Source: Hetaerina americana (taxonomy: Eukaryota; Arthropoda; Insecta; Odonata; Calopterygidae). From it: a stretch of DNA of 64,000 bases. The stretch is from contig JAKTNV010000088.1 in assembly GCA_022747635.1 (NCBI GenBank), positions 1,192,004 to 1,256,003 on the forward strand, in the 5' to 3' direction. The translations under genes were made by a program, and so were the position numbers. Position 1 is the stretch's first letter. Each line of letters opens with the position of its first letter. The notes below the pieces were generated by a model. The model did not search any database. It worked only from the letters and a program-made list of their open reading frames with translations, and was not told the origin of the DNA. Of this stretch, positions 23,481 to 33,987 are shown piece after piece.

Positions 23481-24616
23481 TCTTATTTAAACTTATAATA
23501 TATCCTTCCTCTTCCTCAAAAACTTTATCACCATTTTTTTGTTTACTTTAAATATGGATGTGTATTATTTTTATAACATTATGTTAAGTAGGCACACGTT
23601 TCAATGCCCTATTTATTTCCGGTAATGAGTACTTTTTGTTGGTAGGCCGTATCAAATGGTTTATCATCAATGCTCTTAAATTCATTTCACAGTTTTGCCA
23701 ACATTAAGCTGCATCTACGAGTGTGTTATGCCCTTTGGAATGGACCCTATCTTTGACTAATTTAATCTGATGTTAATATTTTGGCATATAATATCTAAGA
23801 TCAGATCTCAAATAGATATTTTATGTTCACTAACCTACTTCCGAGTAACAAATTACTTCTAAATTTGCGTCCATTCGGATTCATTCAAAATATCATAGTC
23901 AAAGTAGAACCACAATGGAAAAATTGCCATCGAATATTATGATATATTTTATTGAGAAAATCTGAAGATTTATCTTTCCTTTCCTCTCCATCTACTAGTG
24001 TAATTGTGCATTGTAAACTAACAAAAGATATGCGTATGGCGGTAGGAACATGTGCCGATGGAATAACGTGTGCAGAAAAATACCATTTCTAAAATGCTCC
24101 ATATTTAGAAGTTGTTTTTGTAGTTCCTATGGAAACCTCTATAAGGAACTGTAAACCAAAAGTGTTTTATTAATGGCGGGAAATTTCTAAAAGCATCAGG
24201 AAAACTGTCTTTGCACCCGTAAACCTCAACACAAAGCCCAGAATTAAATGAGTACTCTTGTCTTCCTTGTGTCAAGACTTTGAGGAACTTTTTGTTCCTG
24301 ATGGTCAACTACAATGACCGAAATCTACATACAGAAAGAAGTCTATTCCTAAATTCATTATTATAATCTCTATTGGCTCCTTTGCAATGTTTTTATTAGC
24401 CTATTCTCAGCATCTCAATCTCAATGTCATTTTCGTCAACTAGTATACGACGTAGACATAAGTTATATTCATCTATGCATATGCATATTAGTTTTCAATA
24501 TATGTATTTGCATATGGGTAGGTTAAAAAGGTTTTTACATGCATAAATACGATTTTGTGTACGTAAATTTGCATGAATATTTTGGTTTTGCATGTGGTTT
24601 TATTCTTCATTGCGGT
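23481..24616. other. No recognisable feature
   Basis: AT-rich sequence, no open frame above 70 codons and no repeat kinship seen. Confidence 0.5.
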
Positions 24617-24682
24617 TGGTGACCTAACAACCCCCACCAAACGCCCATCCGGCGGCTTGGGGGTATTATGTAGATGTAGATG
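24617..24682 (+). mobile_element. Solo 3' tail of a CR1-like LINE
   Basis: GGTGACCTAACAACCCCC, a GC-rich imperfect stem, then GGGGGTATTATGTAGATG with a short repeated GTAGAT end. Same pattern as 7414-7476. Confidence 0.65.
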
Positions 24683-25069
24683 TTGAGATGTTAAAGACAT
24701 ATTTCAGGCTTACCATCATAGATCACATCACGTGCGTAAAATACGGGATACATATTACATAGCGGATAGAATTGATAAGTTTTTTCCTCGAACCATTAGA
24801 GATCAAAATTGACATGACAACAATTGCGCAGGAGATAATTAGAATTGGCAGTGTATTTTTTTGCCGATACCCTGCATGTTATTTTTGAATACATAGTTAA
24901 TAGACTCATAGGTTTAACAGTTCTACAACATGATTACAATATGCGTATGAAGTTATTGAATATTGTTGCATGGAAGTACTTTCTTTCGTGTGATTAATAT
25001 TTTTTGAGAGCATGATCCAACTAATATTTGTTTAGATGTGACATGATTGGTATATTGCATTCATGTCTG

Positions 25070-25126
25070 TTGACCTAACACCCCCGCTACACGCTCTTGT
25101 AGCCGGCTTGCAGGGTATTGCACAGA
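25070..25126 (+). mobile_element. Solo 3' tail of a CR1-like LINE, diverged
   Basis: GTTGACCTAACACCCCCGC, stem ACACGCTCTTGTAG / CCGGCTTGC, then AGGGTATTGCACAGATAAAG. Diverged member of the same tail family. The next 200 bp (25140-25330) hold faint LINE-like words but nothing I can align securely. Confidence 0.55.
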
Positions 25127-25544
25127 TAAAGATGAACTACCCCTTCCCTACAAAGCCTCTTTCCCTCACGCAATGTTTCTTCTACTGTCCTGCTTGTGCT
25201 GCTATTCTACTGCATTGGATATCAAGACCGATAGTGATATGACCGATAACATCCAAGATATTTTAAACTTTCCCACTTGCTCCATATTATCCCATTCAAC
25301 TTTACCATCCATAATATTATAATGCATGTAATCAATGCGTAATTAGTTTTCATGTTTCTAGCTTCAATTTGGCAGCATTTTTCAGTTACACAGAGCTAGA
25401 GCACGGGAGCTTAAAAGCTATTAAGGTAATTGCTCTACGGTTAGATAATAATCGACGCGAATATATATGAATTCAACTCTATAATCACCTGCGTTTATGA
25501 TGAACCGTAGCCATAAAATGGAGAGAGAGAAATGTTACCTTGTG

Positions 25545-26035
25545 TTGGTTAGGACCCATTTAGAATATGCTGCCAGTACATATATAGGATCCCAACGAAG
25601 TTGGATTGATTGAGAATTGGATCGCGTGCATCATAGTGGAGCTAGATTTGTGAAACGTCCTTATGATAAATTTAGGGTCGTATCCAATACATAAGAGCAG
25701 CTAGGCTGGGAATCATTCACGGAGCGAAGGTTAAATTACAGATTGAAGCTCTTGCATAAATTGGAAGGACGTCTATTTAGCAGTGATGTTGAAAATTTAT
25801 TATTGCTCCCGTCGTACTGCGGTAGGAGAGATTATGTCCATAAAATTAGAGAGATCAAGTGTATAACAGATAGATTTAAGATAACAAATTTTTCCGCGAA
25901 CGATAAGGGATCAGAATAACGTTGTCCGACCATGATAGGGGGTAAAGTATCTCGGATAAAAATTAGTCTGGTGTGTAATCACCCCCTGCCACAAACCCCA
26001 TCGGTGGTAGCTTGTAGGCTACCATCTATGAATGA
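25545..26035 (+). pseudogene. CR1-like LINE, C-terminal fragment with 3' tail
   Basis: Broken frames read LVRTHLEYAAS, then HHSGARFVKRPYDKF, EQLGWESFTERRLNYRLKLL, HKLEGRLFSSDVENLLLLPS and REIKCITDRFKI. This is the post-polymerase region typical of CR1/Jockey elements, and the same family as the minus-strand copy at 54000-54560. The 3' untranslated region follows (AATCACCCCCTGCCAC, GTAGCTTGTAGGCTACCATC), which ties the solo tails at 7.4, 24.6, 25.1 and 26.8 kb to this LINE family. Multiple stops; not functional. Confidence 0.8.
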
Positions 26036-26240
26036 ATACTCAATGTGCCCGTCATCATATCTCTTTTTCTTGAAAATTCCTCTTTCACTGACGCAATTCT
26101 TCTCCCCAAGTCCCCAATGACAATTCCCATTTTCCTCTAAAATACTGCCCCATATACGTGAACTGCCCCACCTACTTTAGTTAATTCCCTCTATCTTGGA
26201 TGCTCATGTTAATCCTCCTATTTCTTCAGAACATCTTTAG
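26036..26240 (-). pseudogene. Diverged LINE-A fragment
   Basis: Plus-strand TGCCCGTCATCATATCTC, ACGCAATTCTTCTCCCCAAG and ACGTGAACTGCCCCACCTAC follow the reverse complement of LINE-A codons for ELMTGTLS, RRRIALG and EQFTYLG. It adjoins the CR1-like tail without a gap. Confidence 0.65.
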
Positions 26241-26834
26241 TTTTCTTAGTCCCTTTAGAACAGATAATTAATCGTAGCACATTTTAATTTAAGTATTCCA
26301 TGGTAATTAATGGCAAGGCATGCCAGTCAAGATTTAACCATCATTTTCTTGTCCAAAATGGCTTACCTTATTGAAGCTAGAGCATGGCTCAAATATTTGT
26401 CAACCATGGAAAAGATTTAAGATGTCATTTTTCCACAAACGATACGGTATTAGAATAACTGACTCCGACTGCGCTAGGGTTCAAAGTTTTTTCCTATATT
26501 CATTCTCAGCAGCCCCTGTATGTAGCTATATTACAACCTACCTTAGTTTATTGTCCATTTAATTGTAGATCGTCTTGCATGCGTAGAAAAATATTCCGCC
26601 TTTATGAGGGTCATCCCAAATTTGGAAATCTTCATTTTCTTATCGATAGCAAGAAATGTTTACCACCAATAATTAACCAATCGTTTCAAAGCTTGAACAT
26701 TCATCTAATATTCTACGTAATTCAATTTATTATTATAGTTCTTATTTCTTTCATTATTTGAAAATGTTTTCATATTTGTCTTGATTAACAGTTAAGAGAA
26801 ATTTTTTTTTTGAATTTGCATGCCTAATGTCGAA
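26241..26834. other. Mostly featureless; trace of a CR1-like end
   Basis: At about 26410-26450 AAGATTTAAGATGTCATTTT with TTCCACAAACGATACGGTAT resembles the DRFKIxFFxxNDxGSE codons near the end of the CR1-like family. A similar trace lies at 57885-57935. The rest is unassigned. Confidence 0.4.
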
Positions 26835-26893
26835 TCTCCCCCTGCCAGACACCAAAGCGATGGCTTGCATGGTACTATACAAATGCAGATGCA
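26835..26893 (+). mobile_element. Solo 3' tail of a CR1-like LINE, diverged
   Basis: CCCCCTGCCAGACACCAAAG, then GATGGCTTGCATGGTACTAT and ACAAATGCAGATGCA. This is the most diverged of the tails; it is assigned by order of blocks. Confidence 0.5.
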
Positions 26894-26988
26894 AAGTGTA
26901 GCATCATAGGGTGATAATGAGCACCTGATTATGTTATCTGACTGTGTGATTATTAGATTTATTATTATTATTATTGATACGAAAAATA

Positions 26989-27844
26989 CGAGGGTAGGCT
27001 GAAAACTAATGCCCACATGCTTGTAGACCACAAACAAAATGACACTCAGAAGCACTCCTGCTGGCATGTGGAAATAACATTCCCCCTCAACAAGAATGCG
27101 CAGGTTTGAGGTCGTTACATTCATTCAGTATATTTTGAAAAGCTGAAGTATGGAGACGTGTTCTAATGCTGTGACAACGCGAGTTAAACAGCGTGACTTA
27201 AAAAGTGACTCCTACTGAGATTCATCGTGGTTTAAAGGCTGTTTATGGTGACGATGCTGTGGATAAGTGTCCTATAAATCAATGGGTAGTGAAATTTCGT
27301 GGTTGCGAGCCTGGAAAAGCCATAATTGTTGATGAAACACGCAGCGGACGTCCGATCACTGCCACAGACGATAAGCATTGCAAACTCGTCGAAGATTTAA
27401 TTCAATGATGACCGGCGAATCACTCAGAAGCGTATCGCAAACCATGTTGGTCGAGTTTATCATGTTAAAGGCAGCCTGGCTCCAATAATCTTGCAACATG
27501 ACCACGCTCGTCCACAGACCTCGCACGCAACTGGAGAAGCTCTTGCGATTTTTGTTTTTTTCCTCAACTCAAGAGAAACCTCAAAGGCAATCATTACACC
27601 TCAGACGATAAGGTGAAGGCAGCTGTCAAGTCCTGGATTCGAGAAAAGTCTGAAGGGTTTTTTAGTGATGGAATGAACAAATTTTTACACGTTGGGGGAA
27701 ATGTGTTAGTCTTATATACAGTGACTATGTATGAAATATATGATTTTGAAGAATTGTACTTTAATGTACTTTTGGCCCGATCTTGAAATTTATTTTTGTC
27801 TGTGTTCTACGAGCATGTGTGCATTACTTTTCAGCCTACCCAGG
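26989..27844 (+). pseudogene. Tc1/mariner element with deleted, frameshifted transposase
   Basis: The left end reads TA|CGAGGGTAGGCTGAAAAC, and the right end, in complement, CCTGGGTAGGCTGAAAAGTA; the outermost right bases and TA are decayed. Coding pieces in order: METCSNAVTTRVKQRDL (about 27151), a frame change, then VTPTEIHRGLKAVYGDDAVD and SGRPITATDDKHCKLVEDLI (helix-turn-helix region), KRIANHVGRVYHV, then a jump to ILQHDHARPQTS (second aspartate block). Finally comes a C-terminal TSDDKVKAAVKSWIREKSEG-like stretch. The first catalytic aspartate block and the third-aspartate block are absent. Non-autonomous and old. Confidence 0.85.
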
Positions 27845-28905
27845 TGTTATTTTATCCTATCCTATTATTACCAGTTAATTTCCTCTGGCCACAAGGAAAT
27901 ATTTTCGCACCAATAGCCTGTTCAATTGAATTTAGACACACTATTATTTTAAATTGTTAGATGTATTCATTAATCAGAAATATAATATTTCACAATGAAA
28001 TAATAAATACAATATCACATTAATTAAATAGGATCAAGAAGACTACAAGCATCATCAGGATACTTATTGCATCGAGGTACTTGAATTTAATGAAGAACAT
28101 GAAATTACGGCCTGCGATTTCTAATTGCAAGGTCAAACAAGTTCTTCCTTGCATTCATTTCCCTTTGAAAATAGGTCGACCCCCAGATCTTTGGAGAGAA
28201 CGACCTATTTACTCCGGTGTCCGTTTAATTTCATCAAACAATTTCTTTTCGAGGGACTTTTTTTATGCATTGACTGTAGTATTTTTAGGATGAAATTTCA
28301 ATCCAGCACAACTACTAATGAATTAAGAACAGCGGAGGAGAAGTTTGGGATATCTTTAATTTTAATAATTACTTTTTTTTTAAACTTCCCATAATTTTCT
28401 TGCTCCGCGAATCGGATTGAGAGAATGAAAACTACAATTGACAAGTTTTTTTTTCCAGATGCAATGGCAATAAATCAATATCCAAATCGTCAGTCAACCG
28501 CATTTGTGGATCAAACGCGTGGCAATGGTGATTGATATATCCCGTTAATTCATTGATATTCCGGTCTACATGTTTGTTTTACGATTGAAATAGCTTGCAT
28601 ATGATAATCTGTTGAAAGATTAATAATATCCTAACTATATAAACACCTAATTTATGTCAATGCAAACTATTAAACAGAAATATTTCAGTTGAATCAAAAC
28701 GTATTCGATTTCAGTCCGCTGCCGAAATTTCCATTTACGTCAGTCATAAATGTGAAAACGTGGTGTTTATTCTCTTTACAATTTGCGTATTTTGGAACCC
28801 ATAATTCATACCCCACACAGAAACGAGTAAATAACCTCAAGATCAATTTTTGTATTAAATTCAGTCGCTCCCCCGACGTCCATGACACTACTGTTAGGCA
28901 GTCAA
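27845..28905. other. No recognisable feature
   Basis: AT-rich unique-looking DNA with frames below 90 codons. Confidence 0.5.
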
Positions 28906-29062
<157 letters not shown>

Positions 29063-30843
29063 AATGTATATATCTTGTTCCCTTTTTAGTCGTATGTTTC
29101 TCCGATTCAAATAATTTCATAGATTCCCGTCAAAAAAATTCTCAATCAGTTTAGTCAGGGCATCCGTTATATTTTCGTTCGTTTCTATGTAAACAAGTCA
29201 ACAAAGCCGACATATATCTATATAAACGGCGGGTAACATATTGCAATTATTTTAAGGAAAGTAATTTCCTTTTAGATCTTAAACGACATCTTGAATTCGG
29301 TTGTATACCGGTATCACGATCCCTGCTTGGGAATTATACTATTAGGAGAAAACTTTGAGGGACGCCGTCTGTCAGGTGGAAAGTGAACATTTTGTTACAC
29401 CTTGGCGTCCTTCCACCCTTCTTCTTCCCGTTCTTTTAAAATCCTACCCCTACCAAAACACCAATTTATCTTCAATGGCGTGAGTTCGCTCAAGCTGTTG
29501 ATCGCCTCTCATCACAACTGCTTTCCTTGGATTAACTTGGATTAAATTAGTTTGTCCTCTTTGAAAATTAACTTTTTCCACCGTAGGAGTTGCATTTTAA
29601 CATGACTGATAATTTACCAGTATGATTGAATTTTGAGAAACCATGTTTGGGCTCTTATAACCGTCGCATTTAAGATCGAAAACACATCCAGGCCCCGCCT
29701 TCTAAGCCGCTTGTCAATTTTTCCCACGGGCGAATCATTATACAATTTCTTTTTGAATGAATTTCTTAAGTTATATTTATTTTCCAACCCATAATTTCTT
29801 CCAGAAAATGGTTTTCTTCGTTTCCGCGATAGCATTAGAGATGTTCTTCTTTACTAAAGCGAATATTGATTTACTTACAGATTCTCCCATTTGTATTCTT
29901 AGCAAAAATACCAATTAATTTTAGGGTTGAACACAAACAAGATGGCGTGTTTCACGAACGCCATTTTATTCACATGGTATAGTCACTGAGGTTTACCCTT
30001 TTCGTATAAATGCTTCGGATTTATAACTGCCTTAAATTATGACTGATTCGGAAAATGCTGCGGGTAATTAGATTTAGACTAATGCATATCATAATCATTA
30101 TGATTGAACTTTGAAATCAAGGATAATATAATTACTGATACATTTTTACTTTTTGTTTGCTTGGTTTATTACGTTGTTTTGATAGGCATTCTCGTTGCTA
30201 AGGGAAATGGGATTGTTTTGAATCTTATCATGTGCTATGACGAATAAAGATGTTGGTAATAATTAACAATTATAAACTTTTATCCTTATAATATTGTTTC
30301 CATAATCATATTAGAAGTGTCATTCCGATCGGTAGGCATTAGGAGACCGTGTAGTTGAATATGTTGGCTATGAAACGGCATTTTAAAAGATTTAACTATC
30401 CGGATCATATGCATAATAGGCCGATGATGATAACGAAGCGAGCACATTAAGAATCCACGCTGAAATGGAATTCCGACTTGGCGTGAAAATTACCATGAAA
30501 CATCGTTTGTAATGAGCTTGGAAATTCATCCATTTCTTGAATGTTGTGAAATGACCGCTTGTGGGCGTGGAGGCAATTCATTGCGCTAGAGTTGAACAGT
30601 GAGATCTTAATCGCTTGCTGTTCAGCAAGGCAATATTAAATATTTATCTTGCCTATCGTAAGGACTTAAATGATCATCCATCATTAACAAATATGTAGGG
30701 CAAGGTCGACGTAAAGAGATCGCTTTAAAAGATTTTATAAACGATGAGAGAATAGACCTTTCTTACTCTGAGGCAAATCTAAAGGAGAGGAATTGAAATA
30801 TGAAATAATTTTCTTCAAGTTGTCAAAATTTAAAATCATGCAC
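29063..30843. other. No recognisable feature
   Basis: About 1.8 kb of AT-rich DNA. A minus frame at 29614-29835 reads YNLRNSFKKKLYNDSPVGK, faintly like a LINE C-terminus, but this is too weak to call. Confidence 0.5.
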
Positions 30844-30866
30844 ATAAATATATGTATATATATATA

Positions 30867-30939
<73 letters not shown>

Positions 30940-30940
30940 A
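30844..30940. repeat. (TA)n(CA)n microsatellite
   Basis: TA repeat, then an ACACAC tract at about 30903-30922, then TA again. It borders the hairpin unit on its left. Confidence 0.95.
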
Positions 30941-31317
30941 CCATTGTACGGAAAAACTGACACGAGCGGCACAATAATGGGCTGACACAATATAACACAA
31001 ATAGAATAGAAAAGCAACATTTAAAAAAGGCACTCACACGGTAAATTGTTATTTACCGTGTGAGTGCCCTTTTGTTATTGTTCATTTATTTATTTATTTA
31101 TTTTATTTATTCAGTATGAGTCCGAAAACAGCACATTTTGGCCTTTACATCGAACTATTAACAACGACAACAATGGTCACATTTACAAACACCCAAGCCC
31201 TAGGTGGAGGAAAACTCACCCAGGCGGGAATCGAACCCGCGACCCTTGGAATGGCAGACGAGGACGTTACCCCGCCGCCACCGCGGTCGGCCATTAATTC
31301 TATGTTATATTGTGTCA
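30941..31317. mobile_element. Hairpin unit (locus 2) split by a SINE
   Basis: The left arm contains CATTGTACGGAAAAACTGAC, GGGCTGACACAATATAACAC and CACTCACACGGTAAATTGTT. It meets its inverted copy at once (TTTACCGTGTGAGTGCCC), without the CGAAA stem-loop that other units keep. The right arm is interrupted by a SINE at about 31076 and resumes at about 31296 with ATTCTATGTTATATTGTGTC and AGCCCAT. (TA)n flanks both outer ends. Same family as 36161-36500, 44878-45000 and 51303-51480. Confidence 0.75.
31076..31295 (-). mobile_element. tRNA-derived SINE (SINE-2) nested in a hairpin unit
   Basis: On the minus strand the head reads GCCGACCGCGGTGGCGGCGG (A-box region), and a perfect B-box GGTTCGATTCCC lies inside GCGGGTTCGATTCCCGCC. 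The body runs through TGAGTTTTCCTCCACCTAGG, and the tail of repeated AAAT/AAATA units ends at about 31078. This is unrelated in body sequence to SINE-1. It interrupts the right arm of a palindrome, so it is younger than the palindrome. Confidence 0.8.
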
Positions 31318-31390
31318 GCCCATTAATATATATATGCCTACACACACATGTGTATATATATACCTTTATAAATATACGCACACACACTTA
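31318..31390. repeat. (TA)n/(CA)n microsatellite
   Basis: Interrupted TA and CA repeats to the right of the hairpin unit. The following 31391-31915 holds no recognisable feature. Confidence 0.8.
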
Positions 31391-31915
31391 TCTCTTCGAA
31401 ACAGAACGCTCTTCGGTCAGTGTCCCGTCTTAGTTTTTCTTTCTTCGATCACATTGTAGCGTGGATTTCCAAACCTTTCGTCTCCTAACACCGTTTTCTC
31501 TTTAGCACTCAACTATTTAAAAAACATACGCGACACCTTTTAATAAAAATACATGACAAACGAGGCCGGTGAGAGCGTCCAATGGTCCATTGAAAGCCAA
31601 CAGGGCAGGAGAGTCAGATTGGACAGTGTTATTACGGAACACCTTCGTGTCCCGAAATGAAATTTTCTCCCTTGCCCAAGGAACGGCTACCTATTTAATT
31701 AAACGGAGGACATAAAAATGGAAATCTCAATTTTTTATCATGAGATCTTCCTACCACCATTCTTTCCAAATGTAGAAGTTTTCATTTTCCCATGACGAAA
31801 CTTTGGAATAATGATGCATGACTCCAAAATTACTTGCATACCATAAGGTCTGAAAGTTTAACTCTTCTCAAAGTTTGATAAATATTTACAATATTCTCCA
31901 AAGAGTGTGTGCATA
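31391..31915. other. No recognisable feature
   Basis: Mixed composition; no frame or repeat relationship identified. Confidence 0.5.
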
Positions 31916-31975
31916 ATGTATATATATACATATATATAAATATATATATATAATTATTTTTATATATATGTGTGT
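31916..31975. repeat. (TA)n microsatellite next to a LINE tail
   Basis: Imperfect TA repeat ending in TGTGTGTG immediately before the poly(T) tract that is the poly(A) tail of LINE-C. Confidence 0.85.
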
Positions 31976-32008
<33 letters not shown>

Positions 32009-32192
32009 GTTCAGGGGAAATGCTTTATGCACTGATAGACAAGAAACCCTCATGTTTCCTGTCCCTCGTGTCGGACTCCCACCGACTAAAACCCCTCGTC
32101 TCTTCCTCTATGGTCTTTGTTTTCTCCTGCGGTACTGCTGGTGGCTTATTACTTCACAGGAGAGACCATTAGCCGTAGCTTTTTCTCTAGTT

Positions 32193-33130
32193 CTATGCTT
32201 CCGTTTCCATTGTTGCGCTCCTGGCGCGCTCTTCTCTTCGTAGCTCCTTCATGATGGCGGTAATGAAGTCGCAAATCACGCTCCAGGTTGATTCCGACGA
32301 AATCATATGTTCCACCAAGGTCTCTGGCGTGAGTTGAGTGTTTAACTTTAATACAAGGGTATCTCGCGATGCACTGAACCGTGGGCACTCAAAAATCACG
32401 TGTTCAGCATTCTCCTCGACTCCTTGGCACGTTGGGCAATACGGCGAATCCTCATGCTTGTACTTGTGCAGATACGCACGATAACACCCATGTCCCGATA
32501 GCACCTGCGTGAGGTAGTAATTGAGCTCCCCGTGGGACCGATTTACCCATTTCGCCTCGTTAGGGATAAGCCGGTGCGTCCATCTTCCCTTCATTGATGT
32601 GTCCCACAATCTCTGCCATTCATTAAAACTCTCTTCTCTTATTTCTTTTCTGGTCTCACTCGGATTCTCCTGTCGATACCATTTCTTCCTTTCCTTTGCC
32701 AGGAGCTCCACTGGTAACATACTCGAAATCACGTTTATGGCGTCCTCGGAAACTGTCCGAAAAGCGCTTGCCACCCGCAAAGCACTAATCCGGTATGGCG
32801 CTGCTACCTTCCTTCGATACCCCTTACTCAGCAGTGCATCAGCCCATATGGGTATCCCATAGGTTAGCACTGAGGTTATAACCGATGCCAGCAGTTGTCT
32901 TCTTTTCTGCTTGGGGCCACCAACATTGGGCATAAGCCGTTGCAGTGTGGAAGCCACTAAAGAAGCTTTGCCACTGACTTGCCCCACCTGCTCCTTGAAA
33001 TTTAGCCTGGTGTCTAGGGTCACCCCAAGATACCGAATGAACGGCCGCGATTTGATCTCGGTATTGCCGGCGTAAAGAGTCACTTTCTCGCACCGCCTTC
33101 TGCTTGAAACGAGAAGCGCTTCAGTTTAAT
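32193..33130 (-). pseudogene. LINE-C polymerase C-terminal part with CCHC knuckle
   Basis: Continues the protein on the far side of the mariner. ITAKLVEQVTAIFGEAF and KKWMFSVGLQLAEH are followed by a stop or frame change near 33128, then EALLVSSRRR and the long frame starting MTLYAGNTEIKSRPFIRYLG. About residue 230 of that frame shows CPTCQGVEENAEHVIFEC, a CX2CX8HX4C knuckle typical of R1/I-type LINE C-termini and thought to help RNA or target binding. The protein ends ELRREERARSATMETEA with a stop at 32193. A disruption around 33110-33130 means that even without the mariner the copy would not be intact. Confidence 0.85.
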
Positions 33131-33232
33131 GTTCTGCCAATTGCAATCCGACAGAAAACATCCATTTCTTGATCGCAAAGAAAGCCTCCCCGAATATAGC
33201 GGTGACTTGTTCCACAAGTTTAGCGGTAATTA

Positions 33233-33985
33233 CGAGGGTCATCCGGAAAGTAGTACCCGTTCGTGAAATAAAGACACAAAAGTAAATATTAACAAACATA
33301 AAAAATTTTATTTGAAAGAGGATACTTTAAACTACTTCTCAACATAATCTCCAAGCAAATTAAGGCATTTGTTATAACGTGTGACAAGTTTCTGTATTCC
33401 TGCTGCATAGTCCTTCGCCGCCAGCTCATTGAGATACGCGAGGGACCCATCTTGCACAAATTTTTGCATAATGCAGATGGTGTTTAACAATTTCATGAAC
33501 AATTGTTCGAGAAACATTGGGAAAATGCTCACAGATGTCATCAATTGTGACGCGCCGATCGTTCCTCACGAATTCGTCAACTGAGCTCACCAGTTGGTCT
33601 GTAATGACAGACGGTCTCTCCGAACGCTCATCGTCGTGTGTGTTCCCCCTCCCCATGTTGAAGTTGCGACACCACCGCCGAACAGACGACTCGTCCATTA
33701 CATTGTCTCCATACACCTCCTTTAATTGGCGATGAATATCACATGGGCGAACGTTTCTTGCATTGAGGAATTTAATCACTGCCCTCACTTCACAACTGGC
33801 GGCGTTCTCAATTTTTTTAAACATTGTAAACAATCACAGAAACAACACAGGCAATGCTAGCGTCACGCAACTTGGCTCAGAGAAGGCAGACAAGCCACTG
33901 AAGCTATCTGACCTCGTCCAGCGGCTACTCGCGTCGTCAGCACTTCATGCGGCACGAACGGGTACTACTTTCCGGATGACCCTCG
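33233..33985 (-). mobile_element. mariner-Z deletion derivative, copy 1 (753 bp)
   Basis: Perfect 33 bp inverted ends beginning CGAGGGTCATCCGGAAAGT, flanked by TA at 33231-33232 and 33986-33987. Removing it with one TA rejoins the LINE-C codons for FADDLAVV to ITAKLVEQ in frame. A second copy of exactly the same length lies at 51592-52344. Both lack the transposase catalytic centre, so movement required an enzyme supplied elsewhere. Confidence 0.95.
33332..33833 (-). pseudogene. mariner-Z transposase, N-terminal part fused to C-terminus
   Basis: MFTMFKKIENAASCEVRAVI starts a 135-codon frame. It contains the first helix-turn-helix (FLNARNVRPCDIHRQLKEVY, then SSVRRWCRNFNMGRG), the linker ERSERPSVITDQLV and the second helix-turn-helix (VTIDDICEHFPNVSRTIVHE), up to AKICARWVPR. 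There the sequence jumps to the family C-terminus AYLNELAAKDYAAGIQKL through GDYVEK, in a different frame. The three catalytic acidic residues fall in the missing part. The short product would be a DNA-binding fragment only; whether it is made is unknown. Confidence 0.9.
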
Positions 33986-33987
33986 TA

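Noticed and set aside
32521..32862. Plus-strand frames opposite LINE-C, such as 32521-32862 and 34230-35033
   Set aside because: They are the antisense of the LINE-C coding region.
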